A stretch of 64,000 nucleotides of DNA from Occultella kanbiaonis (GTDB taxonomy: Bacteria; Actinomycetota; Actinomycetes; Actinomycetales; Beutenbergiaceae), in assembly GCF_009708215.1 (NCBI RefSeq), contig NZ_CP046175.1:3100001-3164000 (forward strand), given 5' to 3'. Positions within the stretch are counted from its first letter, which is position 1. Every line of letters begins with the position of its first letter. This document shows positions 53,508-61,865 of this stretch, piece after piece. The translations under genes and the position numbers were made by a program. The notes under the pieces were generated by a model, which worked only from the letters and a program-made list of their open reading frames with translations, was not told where the DNA came from and searched no databases.

Positions 53508-56240
53508 ATGCCCCTCCTCGGCACGAAGTTGCACGTGCCGTCGCCACGCCGGGAGCTCGTCGCGCGGTCGCGTCTGACCGACCGCCTCCGAACGCCCGAC
53601 GGCGCGGCGCCGCGGCTCGTGCTCGTCGCCGCACCCGCGGGCTTCGGCAAGACCACGCTGTTGTCCCAATGGCTGGCCGGCGCCGCGTCCACGAGGGTCG
53701 CGTGGCTCTCCCTCGACGCGGCCGATGCGGACCCGCGCCGCTTCCTCACCCACCTCCTCGCCGCCGTGCAGCGAACCAGTCCGGAGACCGGGGCCGAGGC
53801 GATGGCACTGCTGGACGCCACCGGCGCTACCGTCCCCACCGAGCAGGTCCTCGTCGGCCTCGTCAACGACCTCGACGCCCTGCCCGGCCACACCGTCATC
53901 GCCCTCGACGACTACCACGTCATCGACGACGAGCCCGTGCACGAGGCGATGACGTTCCTGCTCGACAACCTCCCGCCGCAGGTCACCCTCGCGATCACGA
54001 CCCGTTCGGACCCGCCGCTGCCCCTGCCACGCCTGCGCGCCCGCGGCGAACTGCTCGAGCTCCGCTCCGCCGACCTGCGATTCACCGAGACCGAGGCGAC
54101 CACCTTCCTCACCGACGTGATGGGACTCGACCTCCAGCCGCACCACATCACCGCGCTCGAGGCACGCACCGAGGGCTGGGCCGCCGGACTGCAACTGGCC
54201 GCGCTGTCCGCACGCGCCCGGTCCGACGCCGAGGCCGGTGACCTGGACGGCTTCGTCGACGCGTTCGCCGGCAGCCACCGGTTCGTCCTGGACTACCTGA
54301 TGGAGGAGGTCGTCGACGCCCAGCCCGATCACGTGCGCGCGTTCCTGTTCGACACCTCCGTCCTGGGCGAGCTCACCGGGCCGCTGTGCGACGCCATCAC
54401 CGGCCGCACCGACGGGCACGCCACCCTCGCAGCCCTCGAGCGCGCCAACCTGTTCGTGATCCCGCTCGACGACGAGAGGCGCTGGTACCGCTATCACCAC
54501 CTGTTCGGCACCGCCCTCATGGCCCGGCTCACCGCGCATGACCCGGACCGGGTGGCGCGGCTGCACCGGGCGGCGGCGGCCTGGTATGCGGGTCAGGGCA
54601 GGCTGGCCGACGGCGTCCCGCACGCTCTCGCGGGCGGCGACCCCGAGCTGGCGGCCGAGTTGGTCGACCTGGCCGTCCCGGGACTGCGGCGCCGACGCGA
54701 GGACCGCGCCCTGCGGGACTGGACCCGCGCGCTGCCCGGGGACGCCGCCCGCCGCCGGCCGTTGCTCGCCGCGTCACTGGCCTGGGCGTACCTGTCCGAG
54801 GGGAACCTCGCCGGCGTCGAGACGTGGCTGGACGCCGCCGAAGAAGCGATGCGCTCCGACCGCTCGGCCGGCCCGGACGGCGGCGTGCTTCCGGCAGACC
54901 TCCTCCGTGACCGTGAGAACGAACTGCAGGCCCTGCCCTCCCTGCTCGCGGTCTACCGGGCCTCCATCGCCCAGGCCAGCGGTGACATCACCAGCACGGT
55001 CGCGCACGCCCGGCGCGCCCTCGAACTGGCCGGCGAGGATCACATGTCGCGGGCCGCCGCGGCGGGCTTCCTCGGCATGGCGGCGTGGGCCGCCGGTGAC
55101 CTCCCGACCGCCGTCGACATCTTCGCCGAGGCGGTCCGCAGCATGCGTGCCGCCGGGAACGTCGCCGACTCCCTCGGCGCCACCGTCGTCCTGGCCGAGC
55201 TGTGGTTGGGTCAGGGCCGGCCCGACGAGGCCGAGCGCCTGTACCGCCGCGCCCTCGAGACCGCCGAGCAGCACCCGGGGCTGTCGACCACCGGTGACCT
55301 GCACGTCGGCCTGGCGGGTGTGCTCTGCGAGCGGGGTGACCTCGACGGCGCGGCGCGGCACCTCCACACGGCCAGGGACCTCGGCGAGGCAGCATCCCTG
55401 CTGGAGAACCGGCACCGCTGGTTCACCGCGAGCGCCGGCGTACGTCGTGCACGTGGCGACTGCGACGGTGCGGTCGACCTGCTCGACGCTGCCGAACCGC
55501 TCTTCATGCCGGGCTTCTTCCCCGATGTCCACCCGATCCCGGCGGCTCGCACGCGCATCCGGATCGCGCAGGGCAGGCTGGACGACGCCCGCGCCTGGGC
55601 CCGCACGCACCACCTCACAGCCGACGCCGAACCCGCCTACCTGGACGAGTTCGACCAGCTCACCCTGGCCAGGCTCGAGGTCGCCGACGCCCGGCCCGAC
55701 GGCGGGGCTGCTTCGTTGCGCGACGTCACCGACCGGTTGGGTCGCCTCGCGTCGGCCGCCGAGTCGGCCGGGCGGACCGGCAGCGTCATCGACGCGCTCG
55801 TCGTGCGCGCGCTCGCACGGCACGCGGCCGGCGACCTCAACGCCGCGCTCAGCGACCTCGGACGTGCCCTGACGCTCGGCGTGCCGGCCGGGTACCGGCG
55901 ACTGTTCCTCGACGAGGGCGAGCCGATGCTCGAACTGCTGCGGGCCGCCGTCGCCCGCCCCGACCGGGCCGCACCGGCGCGCGAACTCCTGGACGCCGTC
56001 GGGCAGGACGCTGCAAGCGAAGCGGCGCCGGCCGCCGAACCCCGCGACGACCAGCTCAGCGACCGTGAACTCGAGGTGCTGCGCCTGCTCGCGACCGACC
56101 TGACCGGCCCCGAGATCGCCCAGCGGCTGTTCGTCTCCGTCAACACCCTGCGCACCCACACGAAGCACATCTTCACCAAGCTCGGCGTGAACACTCGCCG
56201 CGCCGCCGTCCGGCGGGCCACCGAACAGGGTCATCTCTAG
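53508..56240 (+). CDS. LAL-type (MalT-like) ATP-dependent LuxR regulator
   Basis: A 910-residue regulator. The N-terminal STAND-type ATPase has Walker [10 protein letters not shown] (residues 42-50). A long TPR-like helical middle is followed by a C-terminal LuxR HTH ([39 protein letters not shown]). LAL regulators activate operons on binding an effector and ATP. The four small genes downstream are its likely targets, because this gene pattern recurs in actinomycetes. Confidence 0.96.
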   Translation: MPLLGTKLHVPSPRRELVARSRLTDRLRTPDGAAPRLVLVAAPAGFGKTTLLSQWLAGAASTRVAWLSLDAADADPRRFLTHLLAAVQRTSPETGAEAMALLDATGATVPTEQVLVGLVNDLDALPGHTVIALDDYHVIDDEPVHEAMTFLLDNLPPQVTLAITTRSDPPLPLPRLRARGELLELRSADLRFTETEATTFLTDVMGLDLQPHHITALEARTEGWAAGLQLAALSARARSDAEAGDLDGFVDAFAGSHRFVLDYLMEEVVDAQPDHVRAFLFDTSVLGELTGPLCDAITGRTDGHATLAALERANLFVIPLDDERRWYRYHHLFGTALMARLTAHDPDRVARLHRAAAAWYAGQGRLADGVPHALAGGDPELAAELVDLAVPGLRRRREDRALRDWTRALPGDAARRRPLLAASLAWAYLSEGNLAGVETWLDAAEEAMRSDRSAGPDGGVLPADLLRDRENELQALPSLLAVYRASIAQASGDITSTVAHARRALELAGEDHMSRAAAAGFLGMAAWAAGDLPTAVDIFAEAVRSMRAAGNVADSLGATVVLAELWLGQGRPDEAERLYRRALETAEQHPGLSTTGDLHVGLAGVLCERGDLDGAARHLHTARDLGEAASLLENRHRWFTASAGVRRARGDCDGAVDLLDAAEPLFMPGFFPDVHPIPAARTRIRIAQGRLDDARAWARTHHLTADAEPAYLDEFDQLTLARLEVADARPDGGAASLRDVTDRLGRLASAAESAGRTGSVIDALVVRALARHAAGDLNAALSDLGRALTLGVPAGYRRLFLDEGEPMLELLRAAVARPDRAAPARELLDAVGQDAASEAAPAAEPRDDQLSDRELEVLRLLATDLTGPEIAQRLFVSVNTLRTHTKHIFTKLGVNTRRAAVRRATEQGHL

Positions 56241-56262
56241 CCGCACCTCTGCGGCTCGGACG

Positions 56263-56292
56263 ATCACCACCTCGATCACATCGTCTGGTGAT
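56263..56292. promoter_or_regulatory. Inverted repeat between LAL gene and membrane-protein operon
   Basis: ATCACCA (56263-56269) and TGGTGAT (56286-56292) are inverted arms 16 bases apart, in the 127-base gap between the LAL gene and the membrane-protein gene. They are a candidate LAL binding site. A nearby AGCCGC/GCGGCT stem directly after the LAL stop (56239-56256) may be a weak terminator. Confidence 0.35.
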
Positions 56293-56367
56293 GTGCCCTC
56301 ACCACCTCGCTCCATAGCGTCTGGAACATCGCCGGACTCCCCCGGCCCGGATCACACGGAGCACACC

Positions 56368-57048
56368 ATGACCATCACCAGCACGGGCCTGACCAAGGCC
56401 GCCGGCGTCGCGGCAGCGACCGCTGGAGCCATCTTCGTCGCCGTCCAGATCAACCACCCGCCGATGGTCGCCGCCTCGGTGGAGACCACCGAGTGGGTCG
56501 TCCGGTCCACGGCCAAGGCGGTGATGTCGGCGCTCGCACTGGCCGGCATCACCGGCATGTATCTGCACACCCGCCGCCGCGCCGGCTGGCTCGGCCTGGT
56601 CGGCTACCTGCTCTTCGCCGCCGGATACCTGGCCATGTTCGCCACCGAGGTCATCGCTGCGACCGTTCTGCCGACGGTGGTCGGCGTCCAGCCCGGGTAC
56701 GTCAACGACGTGCTCGTCTCGGCCGCCGGCGGCACCCCCGCCGGTGACATCGGCGGCCTGCAGACCCTGCTGAACCTCTCCGGCGTCGGGTACCTGCTCG
56801 GCGGGCTCACGTTCGGCATCGCGCTGTTCCGCGCCGGCATCCTGGCCCGCTGGGCGACCATCCTGCTCGCCGTCGGCGCTGTCGGCACCGCCGCCCTCGC
56901 CGTGCTGCCCGAGGGCTTCAACCGGCCGCTCGCAGTCCCGGTCGGCATCGCGCTGATCGGCCTCGGCGTCTCGCTCTGGCGCTGCGTGGACCGCTCCCCC
57001 GCCCCGACGGCCTCCCTCGCCCCGGTCCGTGAGCCTGCGGTCCCATGA
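56368..57048 (+). CDS. Integral membrane protein, LAL-linked
   Basis: A 226-residue protein with six membrane helices (ATAGAIFVAVQINHPP is the first). It resembles the four- to six-helix proteins downstream of LAL regulators, with no known function. The ATG at 56368 is preceded by a GGAGCAC site; the in-frame ATG 75 bases upstream is less likely. Overlaps the DUF2306 gene by ATGA. Confidence 0.75.
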   Translation: MTITSTGLTKAAGVAAATAGAIFVAVQINHPPMVAASVETTEWVVRSTAKAVMSALALAGITGMYLHTRRRAGWLGLVGYLLFAAGYLAMFATEVIAATVLPTVVGVQPGYVNDVLVSAAGGTPAGDIGGLQTLLNLSGVGYLLGGLTFGIALFRAGILARWATILLAVGAVGTAALAVLPEGFNRPLAVPVGIALIGLGVSLWRCVDRSPAPTASLAPVREPAVP

Positions 57049-57767
57049 ACTCCGCAGCAATGACCAGAGCCCGGCCGGTCGGCTCGCCATCCCGGGCGGC
57101 CGGCTGGCCGGTCCCGGTCGCCCTCATCGCGCTGAGCGCGATCCCACTCGCCGCCGGCACCCTCCGACTCGTCCAGCTCGCCGGCGGGCCGGAGTCGATC
57201 CCGGCCGACGCACGGTTCGCGGCCTCCACCGCGCCATTGGTCGTCCACATCGTCGGCGCCGCCCTGTACGCCCTGGTGGGTGCCTTCCAGTTCGTGCCGA
57301 GGCTGCGGCGGGGCCACCTCAGCTGGCACCGGCGCGCCGGCCGCGTGCTGGCGGTAGCCGGCCTGCTGGTCGCCGGGTCCGCGCTGTGGATGACGCTGCT
57401 GTACACGGCCAAGCCCGGCACCGGAGACCTCCTGTACGTGTTGCGGCTCGTCTTCGCCAGCGCGATGGCCGCGTTCCTCGTCCTCGGCTTCGCGGCCGTG
57501 CGGCGCCGTGACATCCGCGCCCACCGCGCCTGGATGATCCGTGCCTACGCGATCGGTCTGGCTGCCGGCACCCAGGCCTTCACCGAGGGCATCAGCATCG
57601 CCGTTCTCGGCGCCGGGGAACTCACGGGTGACCTGGCCAAGGGTGCCGGCTGGGTGATCAACCTCGCTGTGGCGGAGTGGCTCATCCGCAGGCGCGTCCG
57701 TCCCGCGCGTCGGTCGCGCCGCGACGGCCACCGCGGACAGGTCGCTCGGGCAGGGGTTCTGACATGA
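57045..57767 (+). CDS. DUF2306 membrane protein
   Basis: A 240-residue protein with six to seven helices. The RGHLSWHRRAGRVLAVAGL and DIRAHRAWMIRAYAIGLAAGTQ motifs are typical of DUF2306 (PF10067). The His/Arg/Trp-rich loops sit at membrane edges in both. Function unknown. Overlaps both neighbours by ATGA, so the three downstream genes form one operon. Confidence 0.9.
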   Translation: MNSAAMTRARPVGSPSRAAGWPVPVALIALSAIPLAAGTLRLVQLAGGPESIPADARFAASTAPLVVHIVGAALYALVGAFQFVPRLRRGHLSWHRRAGRVLAVAGLLVAGSALWMTLLYTAKPGTGDLLYVLRLVFASAMAAFLVLGFAAVRRRDIRAHRAWMIRAYAIGLAAGTQAFTEGISIAVLGAGELTGDLAKGAGWVINLAVAEWLIRRRVRPARRSRRDGHRGQVARAGVLT

Positions 57768-58000
57768 GCGCCGCCGGACCCAGCACCTACGAACTGCACG
57801 TCGAGGGCCACCTCGACGATCACTGGTCCAACGTGCTAGGCGGCCTGGCCATCACGCGCCATGGCGACGGCACCAGCACCCTGGCCGGACCGATCGCCGA
57901 TCAGACCCAACTGCATGCCGTGCTTGCCACGCTGCGCGACATCGGCGCCACCATCCTCTCGCTCGGCCTCACCGAGGCTCGCCCGGAGAATTCCCGGTGA
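57764..58000 (+). CDS. Small soluble protein of a recurrent LAL-linked family
   Basis: A 78-residue protein with the family blocks YELHVEGHLDDHWS, LGGLAITRHGDGTSTLAGPIADQTQLHAVLATLRD split by short loops. This small family often accompanies membrane proteins and is uncharacterised. It starts inside the DUF2306 stop and is the last gene of the operon. Confidence 0.8.
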   Translation: MSAAGPSTYELHVEGHLDDHWSNVLGGLAITRHGDGTSTLAGPIADQTQLHAVLATLRDIGATILSLGLTEARPENSR

Positions 58001-58033
58001 CCACCGTGAACCCTTGGTGTTACGTTCCGGCCC

Positions 58034-58540
58034 ATGGGCAGGAGGAACTATCTGATCGAAGGCCTCTCCGGCACCGGCAAGACCTCCGTGTGCGACGAGT
58101 TGCAGCGGCGCGGACACCACGCCATCCATGGCGACCGGGAGCTTGCCTACCGGGGAGACCCGGAGACAGGCGAACCGGTGGCGGGCTTCGGACACGAGCA
58201 CCACATCTGGGACGTCGACAAGGTGAAGGCACTGGTCGCCGACCGGGACCACGCCGCGACCTTCTTCTGCGGCGGCTCCCGGAACTTCTCGAAGTTCATC
58301 GACCTGTTCGACGGCGTCTTCGTCCTGCACGTCGACCTCGCCACCCTGAACCGGCGTCTCGACGAGCGCCCGGACCAGGACTGGGGCGGCGGACAGCCGA
58401 CGGAACGCGATCGTATCGTTCAGTGGCACCAGACGAACGGGGACGTCCCGGCGAACGGCGTGGCCATCGACGCCACCGCGCCGATCACGCAGGTCGTTGA
58501 CGACATCCTTCGTCGATGCCGGAGGCGAGCCGCTCGGTGA
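58034..58540 (+). CDS. P-loop nucleotide/small-molecule kinase-like protein
   Basis: A 168-residue protein with Walker A GLSGTGKTS (residues 10-18) and HGDRELAYRGD typical of AAA_18-type small kinases. A C-terminal FVLHVDLATLNRRLDER helix follows. Related proteins phosphorylate nucleosides or antibiotics, but the substrate here is unknown. It lies 33 bases after the LAL-linked operon on the same strand and may belong to it. Confidence 0.85.
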   Translation: MGRRNYLIEGLSGTGKTSVCDELQRRGHHAIHGDRELAYRGDPETGEPVAGFGHEHHIWDVDKVKALVADRDHAATFFCGGSRNFSKFIDLFDGVFVLHVDLATLNRRLDERPDQDWGGGQPTERDRIVQWHQTNGDVPANGVAIDATAPITQVVDDILRRCRRRAAR

Positions 58541-58543
58541 AGT

Positions 58544-59089
58544 TCACGCGACGCTCGCCCGCGCCGCCGGCACCGCGGCCGTCGTGCGGAAGTCGCGGTT
58601 CCATCGCAGCAGCGGGGTGCTCTCCTGATGGACGCTGCCACGGATGACCTCCCCGACCAGGAGGAACTGGTCGTTCACCGGCACCACCGTATGGCTCCGC
58701 GCCCACAGCGTCACGAGTGCATCGGGCAGCCAGAGCGGCCCTTCCGGTGAGGACTGCGCCCCCGTCGCAGCGAGCGCATCGAGGCGTTCGGCGTGCGAGG
58801 TGCGGGCGGTGAGCACTCGCACCATCGGCAGGTGCTGCGTGCCGAGCACCGACACGGCCCAGGTCGCCCCGCCGGTGATGACCGGAAGGGCGTCCCGGCT
58901 CCCGCCGACGGACAGGGCGATGGTGAACGGGTCCACCGAGGCAGTCAGCACCGACGCGGCGACGAAGAACCTGTCGCGGGCGCCGTCGTGGACGGACACG
59001 AACGTCACTCCGCTCCCGTAGAGGGCGAAGCTGTCATAGAGCGAGGGCACGTGCTGCTGGGTCACTCCGGCTGCGCGATGACCACTCAC
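58544..59089 (-). CDS. Flavin reductase-like FMN-binding protein (GTG start)
   Basis: A 181-residue protein. It has the flavin-reductase-like split barrel (GVTFVSVHDG, FFVAASVLTASVDPFTIALSVGG, ATWAVSVLG, NDQFLLVGEV). The GTG at 59089 overlaps the superoxide dismutase stop (GTGA), so I prefer it to a GTG at 59065. It is co-transcribed with the superoxide dismutase and may be a partner oxidoreductase supplying reduced flavin (inference). Confidence 0.85.
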   Translation of the reverse strand: MSGHRAAGVTQQHVPSLYDSFALYGSGVTFVSVHDGARDRFFVAASVLTASVDPFTIALSVGGSRDALPVITGGATWAVSVLGTQHLPMVRVLTARTSHAERLDALAATGAQSSPEGPLWLPDALVTLWARSHTVVPVNDQFLLVGEVIRGSVHQESTPLLRWNRDFRTTAAVPAARASVA

Positions 59090-59685
59090 CTGGTGACGGC
59101 GGCGAACCGGGTCGCCACGTCGGCCCAGTTCGCGATCTCCCAGAAGGCCTTCACGTAGTCCGCGCGCACGTTCCGGTAGTCCAGGTAGTAGGCGTGTTCC
59201 CACACGTCCAGCTGCAGCAGCGGCGTCACGCCGAGCGGGGCGTTGCCCTGCTGGTCGAACAACTGGAACACCACGGGCTTCGCGCCCAGGCGATCCCAGG
59301 CGAGCACTGCCCATCCGGACCCTTGCACCCCCAGCGCGGTCGCGCTGAAGTGCGCCTTGAACGCCTCGAACGAACCGAAGTGGTCCTCGATCGCCGCGGC
59401 GAGTTCACCTTCGGGAGCTCCGCCACCGTCCGGGGAGAGGTTCTGCCAGAACACGCTGTGGTTGAGGTGCCCGCCCAGGTTGAACGCGAGGTCCTTCTCC
59501 AGCTTGTTCACGTTCGCGAAGTTTCCCGTGGCCCGGGCCTCCTCGAGTTGCTCCAGGGTGGTGTTCGCGCCGGTGACGTAGGCCTGGTGGTGCTTGGAGT
59601 GGTGCAACTCCATCACCTCCGCCGAGATATGCGGGGCGAGCGCGGAGTAGTCGTAGGGCAGCTCGGGCAGCGAGTACGTGGTCAT
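59086..59685 (-). CDS. sodA: Superoxide dismutase, Fe/Mn type
   Basis: A 199-residue superoxide dismutase that converts superoxide to oxygen and hydrogen peroxide. The metal ligands are His28, His76, Asp160 and His164 (in LHHS, NHSVFW and DVWEHAYY). Gln/Gly in DQQGNAPLG is the Mn-preferring pattern. The AAAGGAT site precedes ATG 59685. The flavin reductase gene follows it in one operon. A MerR/SoxR-like operator lies in its promoter. Confidence 0.97.
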   Translation of the reverse strand: MTTYSLPELPYDYSALAPHISAEVMELHHSKHHQAYVTGANTTLEQLEEARATGNFANVNKLEKDLAFNLGGHLNHSVFWQNLSPDGGGAPEGELAAAIEDHFGSFEAFKAHFSATALGVQGSGWAVLAWDRLGAKPVVFQLFDQQGNAPLGVTPLLQLDVWEHAYYLDYRNVRADYVKAFWEIANWADVATRFAAVTR

Positions 59686-59718
59686 GGACGATCCTTTCGA
59701 GTGGTCGTCCCTCGACGG

Positions 59719-59749
59719 TAGAACCTCAACCGCAGTTGAGATCAAGTCC
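59719..59749 (-). promoter_or_regulatory. MerR/SoxR-type operator in the sodA promoter
   Basis: CCTCAACCGCAGTTGAGA (59724-59741) has CCTCAA and TTGAG(A) halves around six bases, matching the SoxR-box outline CCTCAA-N6-TTGAGG except the last base. On the minus strand it fills the spacer between TTGATC (-35) and TACCGT (-10), which are 19 bases apart. A 19-base spacer is the hallmark of MerR-family promoters. The site lies 39 bases before the sodA start. Confidence 0.68.
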
Positions 59750-59938
59750 GGGGATGGACGACCGCGAACGATGCGAACCCGGGCGCCGCGGGGTGCCGCA
59801 AAAAGACGATGCGACGATGCGCCGGGGCGGGGAGACTGCAGGAAGAACTCCGCCGGTCGGATCGTCACCCGCGACGATCTGGCTGCGCGCCCACCCACTC
59901 CGTTCCACGCATCGTGACCCACATGAGGAGCCCTCAGC

Positions 59939-60307
59939 ATGACGAACGAGAACGAACGCGGCTACGCGATCGCCCATTTGGAGGACGTCGAGGTCGGACC
60001 GGACATCCTTGAGTACATGTCGCGCATCGAGTCCACGTTCGCCCCGTTCGGCGGCGACTGGCTCGTCCACGGAACGCTCCCGCAGGTCCTCGAGGGGCCC
60101 GTGCCGGGCAACATCGTCATCATCGAGTTCCCGAGCCCTGACGCGGCACATCGCTGGTACGCCTCACCCGCCTATCAGGAGATCGTCGGGCTGCGGGTCG
60201 CGCACTCACGTTCCACGCTCGCGGTGCTGACCGGGGTCAAGCCGGGCTACCGCGCCGAGACAACCGTCGCCGCGCTACGGGCGGCCGCGGCGGAGTCCTC
60301 CGGCTGA
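59939..60307 (+). CDS. DUF1330 family protein
   Basis: A 122-residue protein with the ferredoxin-like fold pattern of DUF1330 (GYAIAHLEDVEV, FGGDWLVHG, PSPDAAHRWYASPAYQEI). Many such small proteins are of unknown function and may bind small molecules. The ATG at 59939 follows AGGAGCC. It is divergent from sodA. Confidence 0.93.
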   Translation: MTNENERGYAIAHLEDVEVGPDILEYMSRIESTFAPFGGDWLVHGTLPQVLEGPVPGNIVIIEFPSPDAAHRWYASPAYQEIVGLRVAHSRSTLAVLTGVKPGYRAETTVAALRAAAAESSG

Positions 60308-60506
60308 CGCCTTCCGGCACGACGTCGACCTCCATTCCTCGAACCGTGCGCATGGTCCGGCCTCCGCCTGCGGTGCTAGCGTGGTCGGGCGCACTTTGGG
60401 TGCCACCCGTCCGCGGGAAGGGCCGAGCCCACCCGATCTCCCCCTCGAGTTGACCAACGGTCTCTCTTGCCGAGCAGCGGACGTCGGCGTCACGGAGGGA
60501 ACCGTC

Positions 60507-61739
60507 ATGACCGACCACGCAACCATCCCCGAGCACATCGACCTCGACCAGGCCCGCAAGCGAGCCCGGGAACTCCTCACCGAACTGCGCCGTCACGAGC
60601 CGGCCACCAGGCTCGCCGAGGCCCAGCACCGGATCGCGCAGGGACTCGGGTTCAGCACCTGGCCGGCGCTGGTCCGCGCCACCGAGCGCTTCGCCCCGGC
60701 CACGCCGGACAGCCTCGCGTGGCACCGCATCACCCGGGTGTCGATCGTGTGCTTCCGCACCGACCCGGACGCCGAGTCCGGCGCCGTCGTCGCCCTTTAC
60801 CGGCACGACGGCGGGTGGCTGCTCCCGAGTGACCGTCGCCTTCCCGGGGAGGACGTCTGGGACGACAGCGTGCTGCGGATCCCCCTGGCGCGGATGGGGT
60901 TCCGGCGTCAGGGCACCCACCTGCTCGCCGTCGATGCCAGCCGTCGCCACTGTGTGTTCTGGGTGGACGGGGACCCCTACCAGGGTGAGCGCACCCACCG
61001 CGGTGACGTGCAGTGGTGGACCGGCGGCGCCGATGCTGCGGCCGAGCTGCTGGAGGCCCAGGGAGACGGCGCGCTGGCCCGGCTCGTGCTGGCAGCGGAC
61101 GAGGCTCGCCGCACGATCACCTACGACCAGGTGGTCGCCGACACCCGGCGCACCCTGGTCGGCCCCTACCTGCGTGCGGACACCCCGCAGGGCGGGTCCG
61201 GCTTCGGCGGCACCGCCCGCGACTGGCACGACGCCCGTGGCGTGCTCGCCGCCGCCCTCGATACCGGTCGGGCTTCGAGCACCTTCCTCGACCTCGCGTG
61301 CGCCAACGGGCACCTCGCGGTCAGCATGGTCGGCTGGGCTGCCGACCGGGGCGTCGAGGTCGTCCCGTACGGCGTCGACATCGCCCCCGAACTCGTCGAA
61401 CGGGCCCGGGACCTCCATCCCGAGCTCGCCGACCACTTCTGGATCGGCGACGCGCTGACGTGGCGACACCCCGACGGCCAGCAGTTCGACCTGGTCCACA
61501 TGCTGCTCGACGTGATCCCGGACAACCGGCACGCACAACTGATCGACCACCTGCTGGCAGAGGTGGTCGCTCCGGGCGGCCGACTGCTGCTGAGTCAGTA
61601 CGGTCCGGTACGGCCGGCGCTGGCCCCGGAGGCCGTCGTCGAGCGTCTCGGTCACCGGGTGGCCGGACGGTGCCGCCCGCCGCAGCGGCGCAGCCGTCCT
61701 GACCCGGGCCGGGCGAGCGTGTGGCTCGAGCGGACCTGA
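60507..61739 (+). CDS. SAM methyltransferase with unusual N-terminal NUDIX-like segment
   Basis: A 410-residue protein. Residues 1-70 form a helical module (HIDLDQARKRARELL) also seen at the start of other actinobacterial proteins. Residues 75-210 hold a beta-rich region that begins like a NUDIX fold (VVALYRHDGGWLLPSDRRL) but lacks the NUDIX Glu box. From about residue 255 a class I methyltransferase has motif I FLDLACANGHLA and acid loop VDIAPELVER. Motif IV reads DLVHMLLDVIP. The ATG at 60507 follows GGAGGG. The substrate is unknown. Confidence 0.85.
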   Translation: MTDHATIPEHIDLDQARKRARELLTELRRHEPATRLAEAQHRIAQGLGFSTWPALVRATERFAPATPDSLAWHRITRVSIVCFRTDPDAESGAVVALYRHDGGWLLPSDRRLPGEDVWDDSVLRIPLARMGFRRQGTHLLAVDASRRHCVFWVDGDPYQGERTHRGDVQWWTGGADAAAELLEAQGDGALARLVLAADEARRTITYDQVVADTRRTLVGPYLRADTPQGGSGFGGTARDWHDARGVLAAALDTGRASSTFLDLACANGHLAVSMVGWAADRGVEVVPYGVDIAPELVERARDLHPELADHFWIGDALTWRHPDGQQFDLVHMLLDVIPDNRHAQLIDHLLAEVVAPGGRLLLSQYGPVRPALAPEAVVERLGHRVAGRCRPPQRRSRPDPGRASVWLERT

Positions 61740-61756
61740 CAGTGCGTGTCCGGCCA

Positions 61757-61848
61757 GTTCACGTTCGCGAAGGTCCCCGTGGCCCGGGCCTCCTCGAGTC
61801 GCTCCAGGGGTGTTCGCGCCGGTGACGTCGGCCTGATGGTGCGTGGAG
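61757..61848 (-). pseudogene. Decayed fragment of a second sodA copy
   Basis: This 92-base segment matches 59506-59599 inside sodA at 86 of 92 aligned positions, with a two-base gap. Read on the minus strand it gives THHQADVTGANT, like KHHQAYVTGANT of the intact protein, and then the frame is lost at the gap. No start or flanking sod sequence remains. It is a remnant of a duplicated or recombined sodA gene. Confidence 0.87.
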
Positions 61849-61865
61849 CACGCGACGCCCGGCAC

